Below the pieces are notes generated by a model that worked only from the letters and a program-made list of their open reading frames with translations, had not been told where the DNA came from and ran no database searches. This document shows positions 43,401-54,709 of a stretch of 64,000 nucleotides of DNA, piece after piece. The position numbers were made by a program, and so were the translations under genes. The stretch comes from Azolla caroliniana (Eukaryota > Polypodiophyta), in contig JBHGNT010000021.1 of assembly GCA_043228905.1 (NCBI GenBank), forward strand, positions 8,556,001 to 8,620,000. Reading direction: 5' to 3'. How positions within the stretch are numbered: the stretch's first letter is position 1; each line of letters opens with the position of its first letter.

Positions 43401-43996
43401 TTCAGCACTCCTCTTTATAGTGGCTTTGTTTTCCACAATTCCTGCATTTGATTGGGTTGTTACAATTGCTTGGTCCGGCAGGTTGGCTCCCCCTTCTGCC
43501 GAACTCTTTGGTACTGTTCCTGTCCTCTTGCCATTGTTGGGAGTTACACTCTTGGGTCGCCTGACCGTGTCCGCCTCATCCGAACCGACTTCTATTTCCA
43601 CGGCCAAATCCTCTTCTATCATCCGACTGTGAGTAGAGCATCTGACCATCAGGCTTATTGTTCGTTTGTCAAACGTAATTTTCCTCAACCAAAAGAATCG
43701 ATTGAAGGTCGAAAAAGGAGGGAAGGTTCTCCTCGCAAGAATGGCCGATCTGATCGTGTCGAATCTAGGTGCCAAGTCACCGAGGCATATTTGCACCATT
43801 TCGTCATCGTCAATGACGGCATTAACCGAACTGAAGGCATCGCATAACTCCTTGATCTTCAAGGTATAGCCGGTGATCGACATGTCCCTCTGTTGCATGT
43901 TGTTTAGCTCTTGTCGAAGTTGGAGCTTTTGTGCAACCGTATTGACCGCAAAAATCCTAGACTTCAGATTTCCCCAAGCTTCTTTCGGCGTTTTCG
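43401..43996 (-). pseudogene. Copia F Gag, C-terminal part
   Basis: Contains TPKEAWGNLKSRIFAVNTVAQKLQLRQELNN in pieces, DMSITGYTLKIKELCD and DDDEMVQICLGDLAPRFD, typical copia Gag, then a Gly/Asn-rich tail near CGNKATIK-type knuckle sequence. Gypsy D interrupts it at 43996, and the frame resumes at 49265 (DDMLGYIRDSKTPKEAW). Confidence 0.87.
43992..43996. repeat. Target-site duplication TTTCG of gypsy D
   Basis: TTTCG here and at 49260-49264, directly outside the TG and CA ends of the two LTRs. Confidence 0.95.
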
Positions 43997-44312
43997 TGTC
44001 ATAATATGGCAAGACTTGAACCCATGACTTTATGTTATATAGGTCAAACTCTTGACCATTACACTATCTATTGTAATACATAAGATATAGTTTTACTATA
44101 GAAAATTAAGGTATATTGTAAATTTCTTTGGAACATTCTAGAAGCTTCAGGACTACTCCTGAGAACACTATAAAAGGAGCCACAAGGCATTATTTCGAAC
44201 CAAATTGGTTCAACGCTAGTCTTAAGCCTCATAACTATTTTGTATTTTACTCTTCACATAATATATCATCTGTTATCATCATTCTCTCTCTGTTTTAGTA
44301 CTATTCCTGACA
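43997..44312 (+). repeat. 5' LTR of gypsy D
   Basis: 316 bp, TGTCATAATATGG to TTCCTGACA, TATA box TATAAAA at 44169-44175. The antisense strand of its first ~70 bp is tRNA-like (hairpin GGTCAA/TTGACC at 44042-44057, B-box-like GGGTTCAAGTC). Confidence 0.95.
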
Positions 44313-44326
44313 GTTTGAACCAATTT
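44202..44326 (+). promoter_or_regulatory. Self-priming pair of gypsy D
   Basis: AAATTGGTTCAA (44202-44213), about 33 nt after the start of the TATA box, so at the expected transcript 5' end, is exactly complementary to TTGAACCAATTT at 44315-44326, two bases after the LTR. This mirrors the Tf1/sushi arrangement in which the RNA 5' end folds back as primer. Confidence 0.7.
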
Positions 44327-44383
44327 CCTCCCTCTAGTCTTCTTTTCGATTTCCCTCATCCTCTTACCCCTTTTTCCAATACT

Positions 44384-45475
44384 ATGGCTATTGTTAGCAC
44401 CCAAGACTATCAATCCGTTTTTTCCAAGCTTCAGTGTCTAAAAGAAAATTTCATTGCATTGGAACAAGAAAACCAAAGATTGTTAGGGGATCTTCAACAA
44501 ATTGCTTTAGAAAAACAGCAAACACAGCAACAACATGGGGAGTTGCAACAGCAACATGGGGAGTTAGTGTTACGTGTGCAACAACTCGAAGCAACCATCG
44601 TAGCATTGCCACAACAGGGATCAAGTCCCCAAGGACTTCATAAGGAGCCCAAGATTGGACTTCCTGTGAAATTCGATGGAACATGATCACAATTCAGAGG
44701 ATTCCTTAATCAGGTATGTTTAGTCATTCAGATGCATCCTTCCCGATACCCCACTGATGCATCCCGAGTAGACTTAATAGGCACGTTGCTCAGCGGCTCA
44801 GCCTTGGCATGGTTCGCTCCGCTTTTAGAAAAAAATCTCCCTTGCTTAATAACTTTGAAGACTTTATCAGGGAGTTTAAAGCCTGCTTTGGAGATACCGA
44901 CAACATCAGGACAGTGATCAACAAGATCCGACGATTGCATCAAAGCAATCTCCAGCCTCTACCTACACGGCGGATTTCCGTCTACTCGTCAAAGATTTAC
45001 TTTTAACCTTCCCCGAAGAACCAAAATCTCTTACAGAGGCAATCAGTCGAGCGGTTCGATGCGACAACCGCCTTTTTGAACAACGTTAGGAATGACAATT
45101 ACAAATACCATGGACTAGGCCAGAGCCCACATATGCCTCAATCGCACCTAAACCGTTTGCACAAGATGTATCTCAAGCAAATACTCCAACACCAATGGAA
45201 ATCGACACCATGCATCGATGTGGCCCGTTATCGGAAGAAGAAAAGCAACGACGACGTGAAAATCGATTATGTCTTTATTACGGTGGACCAGGGCATATCG
45301 CAATCAATTGTCCCCATAGGCCAAGAAGACAAGTAAATCAAATCGTAGCATGTACTAAACCTGAGTCAATTCCCTTAGGAGTGTTTGATAGTATTAATAG
45401 TACTAATAGCCCAAGTATCTCAAACAAATTTGAAATCCTTAGTCAATTAGAGGAAGAGTTAAACGACTAAGTCCA
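44384..45475 (+). pseudogene. Gypsy D Gag
   Basis: Starts at the ATG of MAIVSTQDYQSVFSKL (44384). Residues 20-75 form a Gln-rich coiled coil (ENQRLLGDLQQIALEKQQ). Capsid-like sequence follows in other frames: RGFLNQVCLVIQMHP, DASRVDLIGTLLSGSALAWF. A zinc knuckle CLYYGGPGHIAINC lies near 45270, with Tyr at the second Cys. A TGA ends the first frame at 44684 and at least two frameshifts follow. Confidence 0.85.
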
Positions 45476-45496
45476 GCCAAAATAGGAGCCGCTTGG

Positions 45497-45904
45497 TTGG
45501 ACAACCCTAGATCTATGCAGCCCATTAGTGGTTCCATTCCCTCTAAGCAAGTTAGAAATGTGTTCTTAGCCCAAGTCATGGTTAGTACTAGAAGTACCCC
45601 TCAAGTACACGTCTTAGCACTTTTAGATTCTGGAGCCCATTCCTATTTCATGTATCGGAATTTTACCCAAGCATTTCAAATATCCTTAAGAAAACTTCCT
45701 TGCCCCGCATCTATAGTAGTCATTGATGGTCGTCCCATTGCTTCTGGGAATATCGTAGAAGAGTCAAAACCCATTCAGGTTGTCCTAGATAGCTTTGTGT
45801 CTATGGTATCATTTAATATAATTAGTAGTCCAGAGCATCCCATTGTCCTAGGATTACCTTGGTTTGAATTACATAATCCAGATATAGATTGGAGAACAAG
45901 ATAA
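45497..45904 (+). pseudogene. Gypsy D protease
   Basis: VLALLDSGAHSYFM carries the D-S-G aspartic protease site. The frame continues through VLGLPWFELHNPDIDW, a typical link to RT, and ends at a TAA. Confidence 0.85.
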
Positions 45905-46700
45905 GTTTGGTATCGACAACCCTGAGAATCTACTCATCGAGTTTCGACCATTTCACTCCATCAATTACATGAAGAAGGACACAAAGAGTTAATGTTTCTA
46001 TTTGCAATATTAGTACATCCTTCTAGCACTATTAAGAAGGAATCCTTAGTTCAACTTCCCCCAAAATATCATCCTTATGCCGATGTATTTGACAAGGTAA
46101 AATCTGGTACTCTTCCTTATCATCGTCCCTATGATTGTCCCATTGATTTACAATAAAAAAGAGCCACCGTGGGGACCGATTTACAACTTGTCACCAATTG
46201 AGTTGGAAGTCCTTCGAGCCTACATAGAGGAGAATTTGGCAAGCAGGTTTATTCGTCATTCGAAATCTCCGGCCGGTGCACCCATTTTCTTTGTCAAGAA
46301 GAAAGATGGATCCCTTTGTCTCATCGTTGATTATCGCAGATTGAATAAGATCACCATCAGGAATAGGTATGCACTTCCCCTTATATCAAGTCTTTTAGAA
46401 CGTGTAAATGGTGCTAAATTTTTTACAAAAATCGACTTACGAGGAGCATATAACCTCATGCGGATCCGACCGGGAGACGAATGGAAGACCTCTTTTCGCA
46501 CCCAATATGGGCACTTCGAGTATACCGTTATGCCGTTCGGTCTAACCAATGCGCCCGCAATCTTCCAGCACATGGCAAATGATATTTTCAAAGACCTCTT
46601 GGATATCTGTTTGATCATCTATCTGGATGATATATTGATTTATTCGAAGACCCAGGAAGAGCATGATTCTCATGTACTATTAGTACTAAAACGACTCTGA
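45905..46700 (+). pseudogene. Gypsy D reverse transcriptase
   Basis: Frame 46131-46700 gives [87 protein letters not shown] and the YLDDILIYS box, so the catalytic residues are present. A TAA lies upstream (46155) and a TGA at 46698. Confidence 0.9.
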
Positions 46701-47450
46701 CAACATGGTCTTTATGCCAAAATAGAAAAATGTAGCTTTGACTACAAGCAAGTGGAATTTCTAGGCTACGTCATCTCCTCAAAAGGCATCTCCATGGATC
46801 CAGCTAAAGTCAAAACTGTGCTAGAGTGGCAAACTCCATGTTCGTTACGAGATGTGAAATGTTTCCTAGGCTTCGCTAACTTCTACTACAAGTTTATACA
46901 AGATTACTCGAAGATTATTTTGCCTCTCACACAACTTACCAAGAAGGGACAGTCATTTCTTTGGTCCAATGAAGCCGTCATGGCTTTTGTGCATCTTAAG
47001 AAAGCCTTTACATCAGCTCCTATTCTAACTCATGTGGATACAAACAAACCATTCATCATGGAGGCCGACACATTGGATTTCGCCCTCGGTAGCATCCTTT
47101 CACAACAAGGAGATAAACAAGTGTTACATCATGTGGCTTTCCATTCGCGCAAATTTGATGCCGCGAAAATCAACTACGAGATACATGACAAGGAGTTATT
47201 AGCCATCGTGGATTCGTTTGTGCAATGGTGGCACTTCTTAGAGGGCTCTCCTCATCAGGTCATCGTCTTCAGTGATCACAAAAAACTTGCTTATTTCCAA
47301 AATGCTCGCATACTAAATCAACGGCAAGCTCAGTGGGCCCAATTCCTCACGCATTTTGACTTCAAAATCAGATATCGGTCGGGGAAGCAAGTTGCAACAA
47401 GGAAAAGTAGATGCACTATCGCAACACTCATATCTTGCACCTCGTCCTAG
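46701..47450 (+). pseudogene. Gypsy D RT thumb and RNase H
   Basis: FLGYVISSKGISMDPAKV, FLGFANFYYKFI, then RNase H EADTLDFALGSILSQ (Thr-Leu where Ala-Ser is usual) and INYEIHDKELLAIV, FSDHKKLAYF. A frameshift near 47395 moves the frame to the integrase. Confidence 0.9.
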
Positions 47451-48745
47451 TGATCCAACATTTGATAATCAAAAGCAGGTAATCTTGGGATCAACACATT
47501 TGCACACAACGCGAATTTTTCACACTCCACTGGATTCTTGGATTATCGATGCCATACGTGCCAATTTGAAGACAGACAGTTTTGCTCAAGCCATTCTAGC
47601 GCAAATGGATGCCTCTCGGGCATCCTGTTCCCAGTCTCAACAACCAAGTATGGACTACCAACAATTTGAATATCATGATGGTTTATTATTCTTTAAAAAG
47701 CTCATGTATGTTCCCGATTGCTCTTGTCTCCTTCAAATCGTCCAAAATTGTCACGACACCCGTATAGCCGGACGTTTCGTTAATACTAAGAGGTTGGATC
47801 TAGTCCGACGATCTTTTTGGTGGCCCCATATGCGACGTTTTGTGGACGAGTACGTTCGGACCTATGATGCTTGTTGCCGAGCAAAGATGTCACGACATCA
47901 TCCACATGGCTTGTTGGAGTCCTTACCAATTCCAAGTAAGCTGTGGCAATCCATTTGTCTTGATTTTATCACAGATCTTCCAGTCTCGAAGGGCTTCAAT
48001 GCTATCTTAACCGTCGTTGACCCATATACTAAGATGGCACATTTTGTGCCTTGTACTAAGGCCATCACTAGTGAGGAAACCGCCGCCCTTGTCATGCATG
48101 AGGTATTTCGGCATCATGGCCTCCTAGACAGTATCATCAATGATCGAGGACCTCAATTCTTCTCCAAATTTTGGAAGCATCTCTTCAAGATGCTCAAGGT
48201 CTCTTGTAACCTCTCCTCTGGCTACCATCCCCAGACCGATGGGCAGGCAGAATGAACAAATCAAATGCTGGAACAATACCTCCGGTGTTTTCTGAGTTAT
48301 CAACATGATTGGGTTGATATTCTCCACTTTGCGGAGTTTTCTTATAATAACGCTATTCACTCCTCCACTCGGGTCTCCCCATTTTACGCTTATACCAGTT
48401 CTCATCCTCGTTGGTCTGTGATCGACACTCCAGCTACCAAATTCAGACGGATCTATCTACTCATCTTCGTCATGCTCAACACACATGGAAGACTTATGCA
48501 AATCGTCATTAGCTTCCCTCCTCATTTGCCATCAGAGATCGAGTATGGCTCTTACGTCGTCACATCATGACAAATTGGATTATCAACGACTCGGTCCTTT
48601 CCGTATTACCGCCAAGATTAATGATGTCACGTTCCGCCTTGATCTTTCCTCCGCACCTTCAGATACATCCGGTCTTCCATAGTTCTCTTCTCGAACCGTG
48701 TATCAGGCCAACACTATTCCCAATCGTGTTACACCGCCACAGCCA
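47356..48745 (+). pseudogene. Gypsy D integrase
   Basis: Zinc finger (CHDTRIAGRF, CRAKMSRHH), core with LDFITDLP (Asp), INDRGPQFFSKFW (Asp) and a TGA exactly after GYHPQTDGQAE where Arg is invariant (48253-48255, CGA to TGA). Beyond it, YHPQ-downstream sequence, a GPY-like YQRLGPFRITAKI (48570 onward) and IHPVFHSSLLEP follow in two frames. Confidence 0.88.
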
Positions 48746-48915
48746 GCCTGGAGTATGAAGTTGTTGTCGTCCTCGACTCCAAGTTTGTTTGCAACAAACT
48801 TTGTTATTTGGTCGATTGGCTCGGCTATAGTCTGAGCGAACGTACTTGGGAACCCGTCAAGCATGTTGCCAATGCTTTGGATCTTCTTGCTGATTTCCAC
48901 CGATAGTATCCGGAC
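48746..48915 (+). pseudogene. Gypsy D C-terminal chromodomain
   Basis: YEVVVVLDSKF, then LCYLVDWLGYSLSERTWEP and VANALDLLADFHR match the chromodomain fold (beta strands, W-x-G-Y, TWEP). It marks D as a chromovirus. It ends before the purine tract AAGGGGGAATAA at 48961-48972. Confidence 0.88.
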
Positions 48916-48972
48916 AAACCTGGTCCCCAATCAACGCCTACTTGTAACACTCGTCATTTTAAGGGGGAATAA

Positions 48973-49259
48973 TGTCATGATATGGCAAGACTCGAACCCA
49001 TGACCTTATGCTATATGGGTCGAGCTCTTGACCATTACACTATCTATTGTAATACGTAGAATATTATTTTCATTTAAGTTTTACTATAGAACATTAAGGT
49101 ATATCCTAGATTTCTCTAGAACATTCTAGAAGCTTCAGGACTAGTCTTGAGAACACTATAAAGGAGGCACAAGGCATTATAGATATTTTGTATTTACTCT
49201 TCACATAATATATCATATGTTATCATCATTCTCTCTCTGTTTTAGTACTATTCTTGACA
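48973..49259 (+). repeat. 3' LTR of gypsy D
   Basis: 287 bp. Relative to the 5' LTR it lacks about 40 bp around 49170, the segment that includes the self-priming sequence, and has a short ATTTTCATTT insertion near 49070. Confidence 0.93.
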
Positions 49260-50159
49260 TTTCGAGTCACGAATATAGCCCAACATGTCGTCATGAACGC
49301 ATGACACAAGGCAGTACAACACACGGCTCGCTACCTGCTCCCACGATAGTGTGAAAGTGTTTTTAGAATTCAAGGTATTGAAGTCTACAAGAATATAAGG
49401 TATGGTGCGTTCACATCCGGAGGGCAAGATCATGAACCAAGGTCTCAAGGATAAGTCAAACTAAATGCAAGAAAGATGGAGAAAAGTAAAAGAAGAAAAA
49501 AGCGGGCCACCAAAACATAGTCTACAAAGAACTCTCATAACTCATTCGTTTGGAAGCCAAATATAATGTGCTAATATTGGTAAGAACTCTTGTGAATCTA
49601 GCTATCCATAGCTTTTTAAAGCTCTAAATTTGGAGCTCGGAAGAGGGAGATATGACTATTTGAAGATGTTGTGTCATAGATAAGAATAGGACAAGTTGAT
49701 GAAAAACTCTAAAAAAAGCATAAAAAAGAAAGCAAGGGAAACTTATCTAGTAGAGGAGAACTTCATATAAAGCAAGAAGAGTAAGGTGGTGGTGGGGAGT
49801 TTACTTCTTGTGGTGTTTTTTCTTGCCTATTCATGTAGTGTGGTTGTGTTGTTATCCATATATCTTTGTAGACTTGGATTTATGTATCATCTTTCTCTCT
49901 TCCTTCCATCATGATTATTCATTATCAATAGACCTTTGTGGTTTTGGATCTATATATCTTCCTTCTCTCTTCTTTCTATCATCTCTCTATTAGATAGGTA
50001 GTCGGCGTGTGTCGGGTTGGGTTGCGTTTTGTGAGCTCCCTCGATGTAGCTCCAGTAACCTTGTTTGACAAGGTACTGAGGCATCTTGTACTCCCAAGAT
50101 GTGAAGTTTGTTCTATCGAGCTTCTCGGTAGGAAGAGCGATTCCCATGTAGGTGTTCAT
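49260..50159 (-). pseudogene. Copia F Gag, N-terminal part (interrupted)
   Basis: The minus-strand start ATG is at 50159 (MNTYMGIALPTEKLDRTNF, then SWEYKMPQYLV, PNPTHADYL). A 643-bp insert (49350-49992) splits it. On the other side SWEQVASRVLYCLVSCVHDDMLGYI continues in frame up to gypsy D at 49265. The two joins keep phase (648 and 5268 bases removed). Confidence 0.88.
49350..49992 (+). mobile_element. 643-bp LTR-like insert with TSD GATAG
   Basis: Flanked by perfect GATAG (49345-49349, 49993-49997), starting TGTGAAAG and ending CTCTATTA (TG...TA, like element C). AT-rich and non-coding, with a ~70-bp duplicated TTCTCTCTTCC-containing block at 49890-49985. Its removal restores copia F Gag. 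Probably a solo LTR. Confidence 0.8.
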
Positions 50160-50283
50160 TGTCGAACTTTTTCTACTCTTGATGCGAGTTGTGCAGAAAT
50201 GGTTGCTACAGTGATCAACTGGTTCTTTACGAGCTTGAGCAAAACACACATAAAGGCGATGGGCTTGGATCAAGCTACCGCGT
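50160..50283 (-). other. Copia F leader between primer site and gag
   Basis: Untranslated leader on the minus strand, separated from its primer site (57651-57662) by gypsy E. Confidence 0.75.
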
Positions 50284-51074
50284 TGTCTCCGTATTCCGTG
50301 TGGATGCGTAGAAACGGGGCAGGACCACGACGGTCTTGAACCAAGGAATCGAGAAAGGAGGAAGAGGCTCGCGAGTCGTGTACACACAAACACCGTGAAT
50401 CAGACAAAGAGGGGTAGGAAGGAGGTGGTCGTAGGTTTCGGACTCAATGTAGTACGAGAGAATACAACACAAGAACGACACAAGGGGGGAAAAAACCAAC
50501 GTAAAGCAACGGAATAGATTGTCAATAGTAGGTAGGACGCGCGCGTGAAGCGTAGGGAATACAACCGGTCAGAGCCGGTAACAGAGCTTCAAGCTCTAGA
50601 GCAAACACATGGAAGAAAGGGGGCATCTGGCTGAGAGCGCGCGGGCGTTTGACGCAAGCTGAGGGTTCCTCCCAGGGTTTGGTCGTAGAGGGTCAGAAGA
50701 GAATGAGTGAACGAGCTACTTCTTCCTGTTCGGTAGCGTCCTCTACTTCTCAAAAAAAAAACAATCCCTCAAACAGTCTGAGGCCGCCCCTTTTATAGCA
50801 CAAGGAGTCGTTGTTACATCAGGTTTAATGACTCCTCAATATTCTCTCCTAGATTCTCTTCTTGATGTGCTCTCGTTATCTCACCTTTGTATTTGCACCC
50901 CTACCCACACGATATTAAATCCTCTAACAGTGCCTAACTTCCTAGTAATCCACAAAACCTATCGACACCTAGTACTTACATGAATTAGTACAAAGAAAAA
51001 GGGTGCACTTGTGCACACCCATGTTCCCATGCATTTGGCGACGTTTCCCACGATGGCCTAGAATCTTGACAACA
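50284..51074 (-). repeat. 3' LTR of gypsy E
   Basis: TGTTGTCAAG at 51074 to the left end TGTCTCCG. TATA (complement of CCCCTTTTATAGC) near 50790. It is preceded by the purine tract GGTTTGGTGGGGGTGGA, identical in type to those of B and I. Confidence 0.95.
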
Positions 51075-52480
51075 TCCACCCCCACCAAACCGCACATCCT
51101 CTGGTATGTGCCAGGTCGCGAGTTTAGTGTAGGATTCCAGGGCCAACCGTTACTCGTCCTCCCGGTCCGAGTCATCGCTTTCGATTCCCATCGTCGGGTT
51201 CGGTTCCGCTTCATTCCCCCTTTTGAAGGCCTTTATCCGCTTCCCTGCTACCAGTGTCATCATCTGGGTCCCGTCGAGCTCCGCGAGATGGTATGTCGCG
51301 CTATCATTTGCCCAAGTCACCACATACGGCCTGAACCACCGTTTTGCGAACTTACGCGTAGACCGATGTTGGTTGTCAAGACGGTTGTCATAGACCAGCA
51401 CCTAGTCGCCTTCCTCAATCTTCTTTGGCCAAAGTCGGTGCGTCCGGTCAAACTTGGCCTTGTTTCTACTCCGTACCTATTTTACCCTCGCTATCGCCCG
51501 TTCCACGTCTTCTGGCCTTCGCTCGAGTTGTCAGATACGTGCCACCAACAACTCTTCTCGGCTCATTTCATCGGCCCAATTGACCGCCATCCAGGAGGTA
51601 ATTGTTTGTTCCACTAGCATGATGGGTTTTTGCCCGAACATGAGCTCCGCAGCCATGATGGGTTTTTGCCTGAACTGTGAGTAGTCTGGTCCACCCATAG
51701 CGCTTAAGGGAGTAGTCTCGGCCAGTTGCTGACTCGTCCTTTGCATGCGCGTACTATGGCCTTTACGATCAGTCCATGGCCCCGCTTGACCTTCCCGTTC
51801 GCTTCTGGGTTGTACGCCATTGTGAGGGTCAACTTCACCCCTAGTCAGTCAAACAGTTCCTTGGCCTCCCCCGCATCCAGCTCTCCTCAATCAACCACAA
51901 TCTTTCCTACACACCCGTACCAATAGACGACATCTTCAATCAAAAACTTACACACAGCCGTGGTGGGCTTGTTTGTCAACACTCGGCCCTCCACCTAGTT
52001 TGTCAGGTCTTCCCTTGCTAGCACCAGGTATCACATCTGTCCTACTCCCATCAGCATCGCACTTGAAGTGTATGGCTCGCGAGTAAGTCGGGTGCAGCTC
52101 ATCGTGGTGTCGAACCACCGAGTGCATCCGACAGCTCTCGCATGTCCACACGAAGTGGTGTACGCCTTTATACATTCCCGGCCACCAGTACTTATCCTTT
52201 AGGTTCTCAAACGTGGCCCATGTACCCCGATGCCCAGACCAAGGGCTTTTTGGAACTCCGATATTAGCTTCACTTGATCCCCGGTTCCCATTACTACCTG
52301 GAGTGGCGCGTCGTTCCGCTTCTTCGAATGCCTCCATATTTTCCCATTTCGTAGGAAGCACCTGTACGCCCTCTTCCAGAGTTGACTCGCTTCCTCCCTT
52401 GTCCATGATGCGTCCACCGTCATCGTTCTTAGGAACCTTCCGATTAGAAGCCACTCCCCGTCGTAGTCGTCGTCGTCGAA
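51075..52480 (-). pseudogene. Gypsy E integrase
   Basis: Zinc finger around GHRGTWATFENLKDKYWWPGMYK and CESCRMHS near 52140-52250. Core with VADRGE-type and NPEANGKVKRGH-type residues in the minus frames around 51790-51900. C-terminal VLVYDNRLDNQHRSTRKFAKRWFGPYVVTWAND (with a change at FRPY) and an acidic tail lie at 51150-51401. Several frame changes. Confidence 0.82.
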
Positions 52481-53312
52481 CTCATTTAGGGGCGGAGTGC
52501 TTCTCCTATTTACCTTCATCCATGTTGATTTGAAGAAGTATGTGCCGACCTCTTCGTCGTCTGAGACCATGCCATCCTTGTTCTCGAACCTCGCTTTGGA
52601 AAGCATATCGACCATGGCGTTGTCTTTTCCAGAAATGTGCCGTATTTCTGGGTTCAGGGACTTATTGTATGCAATCCATCTAAGCATGGCTAGGTCAGGA
52701 GTTGCGCATCTGGAAATCATATCGAGGATCGGTAGGCAGTCCATTTCTACAATCACTTCTGTCCTGATTAAGTAGTCCTTGTCGACCTTAACCGTCGAAA
52801 CGATACCCCATAGTTCACGCTTGACCTAGGCGTATCCTCGCTGCCGCTCGTTCAATACCTTCCTGCCGAACCAGATGGGGACACACGTGTCGTTCTCATC
52901 TTCCTAATTTACGACCCATCCTATTCTGGTCGGGCTGGTGTCTACCATGATGTAAACCGGAGTGTCCGGTTTGTATACAACTCTCCGTAAAGCCGGTGTA
53001 GTTGTAAGCATTTGTTTTAGTCTCCGGACTATCTCCATGTGCTCTTCGGCCCATTCGAAATTCCTGCCTTTCTTCAGCAAGCCGTAGAGTGGCTCGGCGA
53101 CATGCGTGTAGTGCGGTATCCAAATGTGGTAGAAGGCGCATGCTCCCAAGAAACGCCGAACCTCCATAATGGATCTGCACTCCTCTTTCATTACCGAGAT
53201 GGCCTCTACCTTTGCCGAGGATGGCCTTTGACCATACGGCCTGCACAGGTGGCCGACCACTAAGATCTCTCGTTGTCCGAAAACCAACTTCTCCCTGCAG
53301 AAGGTAAGTCAA
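52199..53312 (-). pseudogene. Gypsy E RNase H
   Basis: Frame 53287-52904: VVGHLCRPYGQRPSSAKVEAI in part, RRFLGACAFYHIWIPHYTHVAEPLYGLLKKG, then IMVDTSPTRIGWVVN. Frame 52756-52199: IVEMDCLPILDMISRCATPDLAMLRWIAY and HISGKDNAMVDMLSKARF. A stop near 52903 and frameshifts separate the parts. Confidence 0.87.
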
Positions 53313-53429
53313 CCGCCATCAAGCCTCTATAGTATCTTTTCGCAATCGGAGATGTGGTCCATGAGAAACCTATAGTATCCGTTTGCTCCAGTCGACTCAT
53401 CCTTCGTGTCCTCCAAACACCCCTTCATA

Positions 53430-54629
53430 GGAATATCATCCAGGAATGGCATGGTGATGTCTAGGATGCAGTCCCTCAGTACTTTTGTTCATCACATTCA
53501 CCATGTGTGCCACCGAGTTGGTCCCTCCTTGCGGTAGGGTACACATCCAAACTAAGTTGAGAGGGGTTCGCATCGTCATGATGTCCCTGCTTTCGACGGC
53601 TAGCTAGAATTGATCGCACCCCAAGTATAGGTCTCCGATCGAGTATATGGACCTCCCTGCGAAGGCTTCCACAAACTTGTCGATTGGCGGTCCAATTCCA
53701 GTATTGAAAATGGTCACCTTATTGACCGGCTGCAAGTCCTGAATGAAGCGTAGCGTGCCATTCTTTTTTGGTATTGTAAACCACTGGTTGGAGTAAGGGA
53801 CAACCGATGGTTCGAGGATGCCCAGCTCCACTTTCTTCTTAAGAAGCTCCATCAACAGCTGCAAGTCCTGAATGAAGCGTAGCATGCCATTCTTTTTTGG
53901 TATTGTAAACCACCGGTTGGAGTAAGGGACAACCAATGGTTCGAGGATGCCCAACTCCACTTTCTGCTTAAGAAGTTCCATCAACATCGGAATGTGAGCT
54001 CTTGGCACCTGAATTGGCTTGAGACTCCATGGCACGTGCGGCACCGTAAAGATTACCATTGGTTCGACAACAGTTGGGTCGGCGCACCCGATCTCTCCCA
54101 GCAAGAATGTGAAGGCTTTACCGTGCCTCTCGAGCATCCTCCTGAACCGGTCCTCTTCTGCCGACAGTAGGAAGCCACCCCCACCTATCTTCAGCACTCG
54201 TAGCGTCTTGTCGGGGAACCGGTGTCCTATGCTGGCCAGATCTCGAAAGCTTGGGTTGGTAGTGACCCTCTTTATTCGTTCCCAACGGCCCTCTGGCAAG
54301 GGAGCCGCAACTAGCTTCACCTTCCAGTCCACAGTCTTGTACTTGGTGTCCGCGTGAGTGGTCCGATGCACCCCGATTTCCCCTTTGAAGTCCGCAATGA
54401 CTTCGTACATCTCGACTAAGTTAACCGGTATGACCCGGTCCTCACTTACAAAACCTTCGACTACCCTCTCGATTTCTCCAAGGGTGTCATCAACTGAGAC
54501 CGCCTCCACGGCATTGTCAATCCCCTCGTTGTGGCCCAAGGCTCCGCACACCTTTAAGCGCGCCTCGGCATGTTTCCTTTCTCGACCGCTAATGCCGGTT
54601 ATGGTACAACCTCCGTTATTGGAGAACAA
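53430..54629 (-). pseudogene. Gypsy E reverse transcriptase with internal duplication
   Basis: A 341-codon frame (54629-53604). VPHVPWSLKPIQVPRAHIPMLMELLKQKVELGILEP precedes a repeat of the next 43 codons (129-bp units at 53859-53987 and 53730-53858), both containing YSN(R/Q)WFTIPKKNG and FIQDLQ. The catalytic FLDDI box lies at 53431-53446 in another frame. Being a multiple of three, the duplication leaves the frame open but would disturb the fold. Confidence 0.9.
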
Positions 54630-54709
54630 AATATTCCTTCCTATTGTACAAGTGTGGGGTTTGTTCCGGTCGTCCGGACTACTGCGGCCCCACGCCTTGA
54701 TAGTCCTTT

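Larger units (their letters stand above)
43997..49259 (+). mobile_element. Chromodomain gypsy D, putatively self-primed
   Basis: A plus-strand element with both LTRs and a perfect TTTCG duplication. Order: 5' LTR, priming site, gag, protease, RT, RNase H, integrase, chromodomain, purine tract, 3' LTR. No tRNA-type TGG primer site follows the LTR. Instead a 12-nt complement of the transcript start is found. Stops and frameshifts in gag, protease, RT and integrase show it is inactive. The LTRs differ by an indel and substitutions. Confidence 0.92.

Noticed and set aside
50007-50339. 110-codon plus-strand frame
   Set aside because: Opposite strand of copia F Gag, running into the gypsy E LTR.
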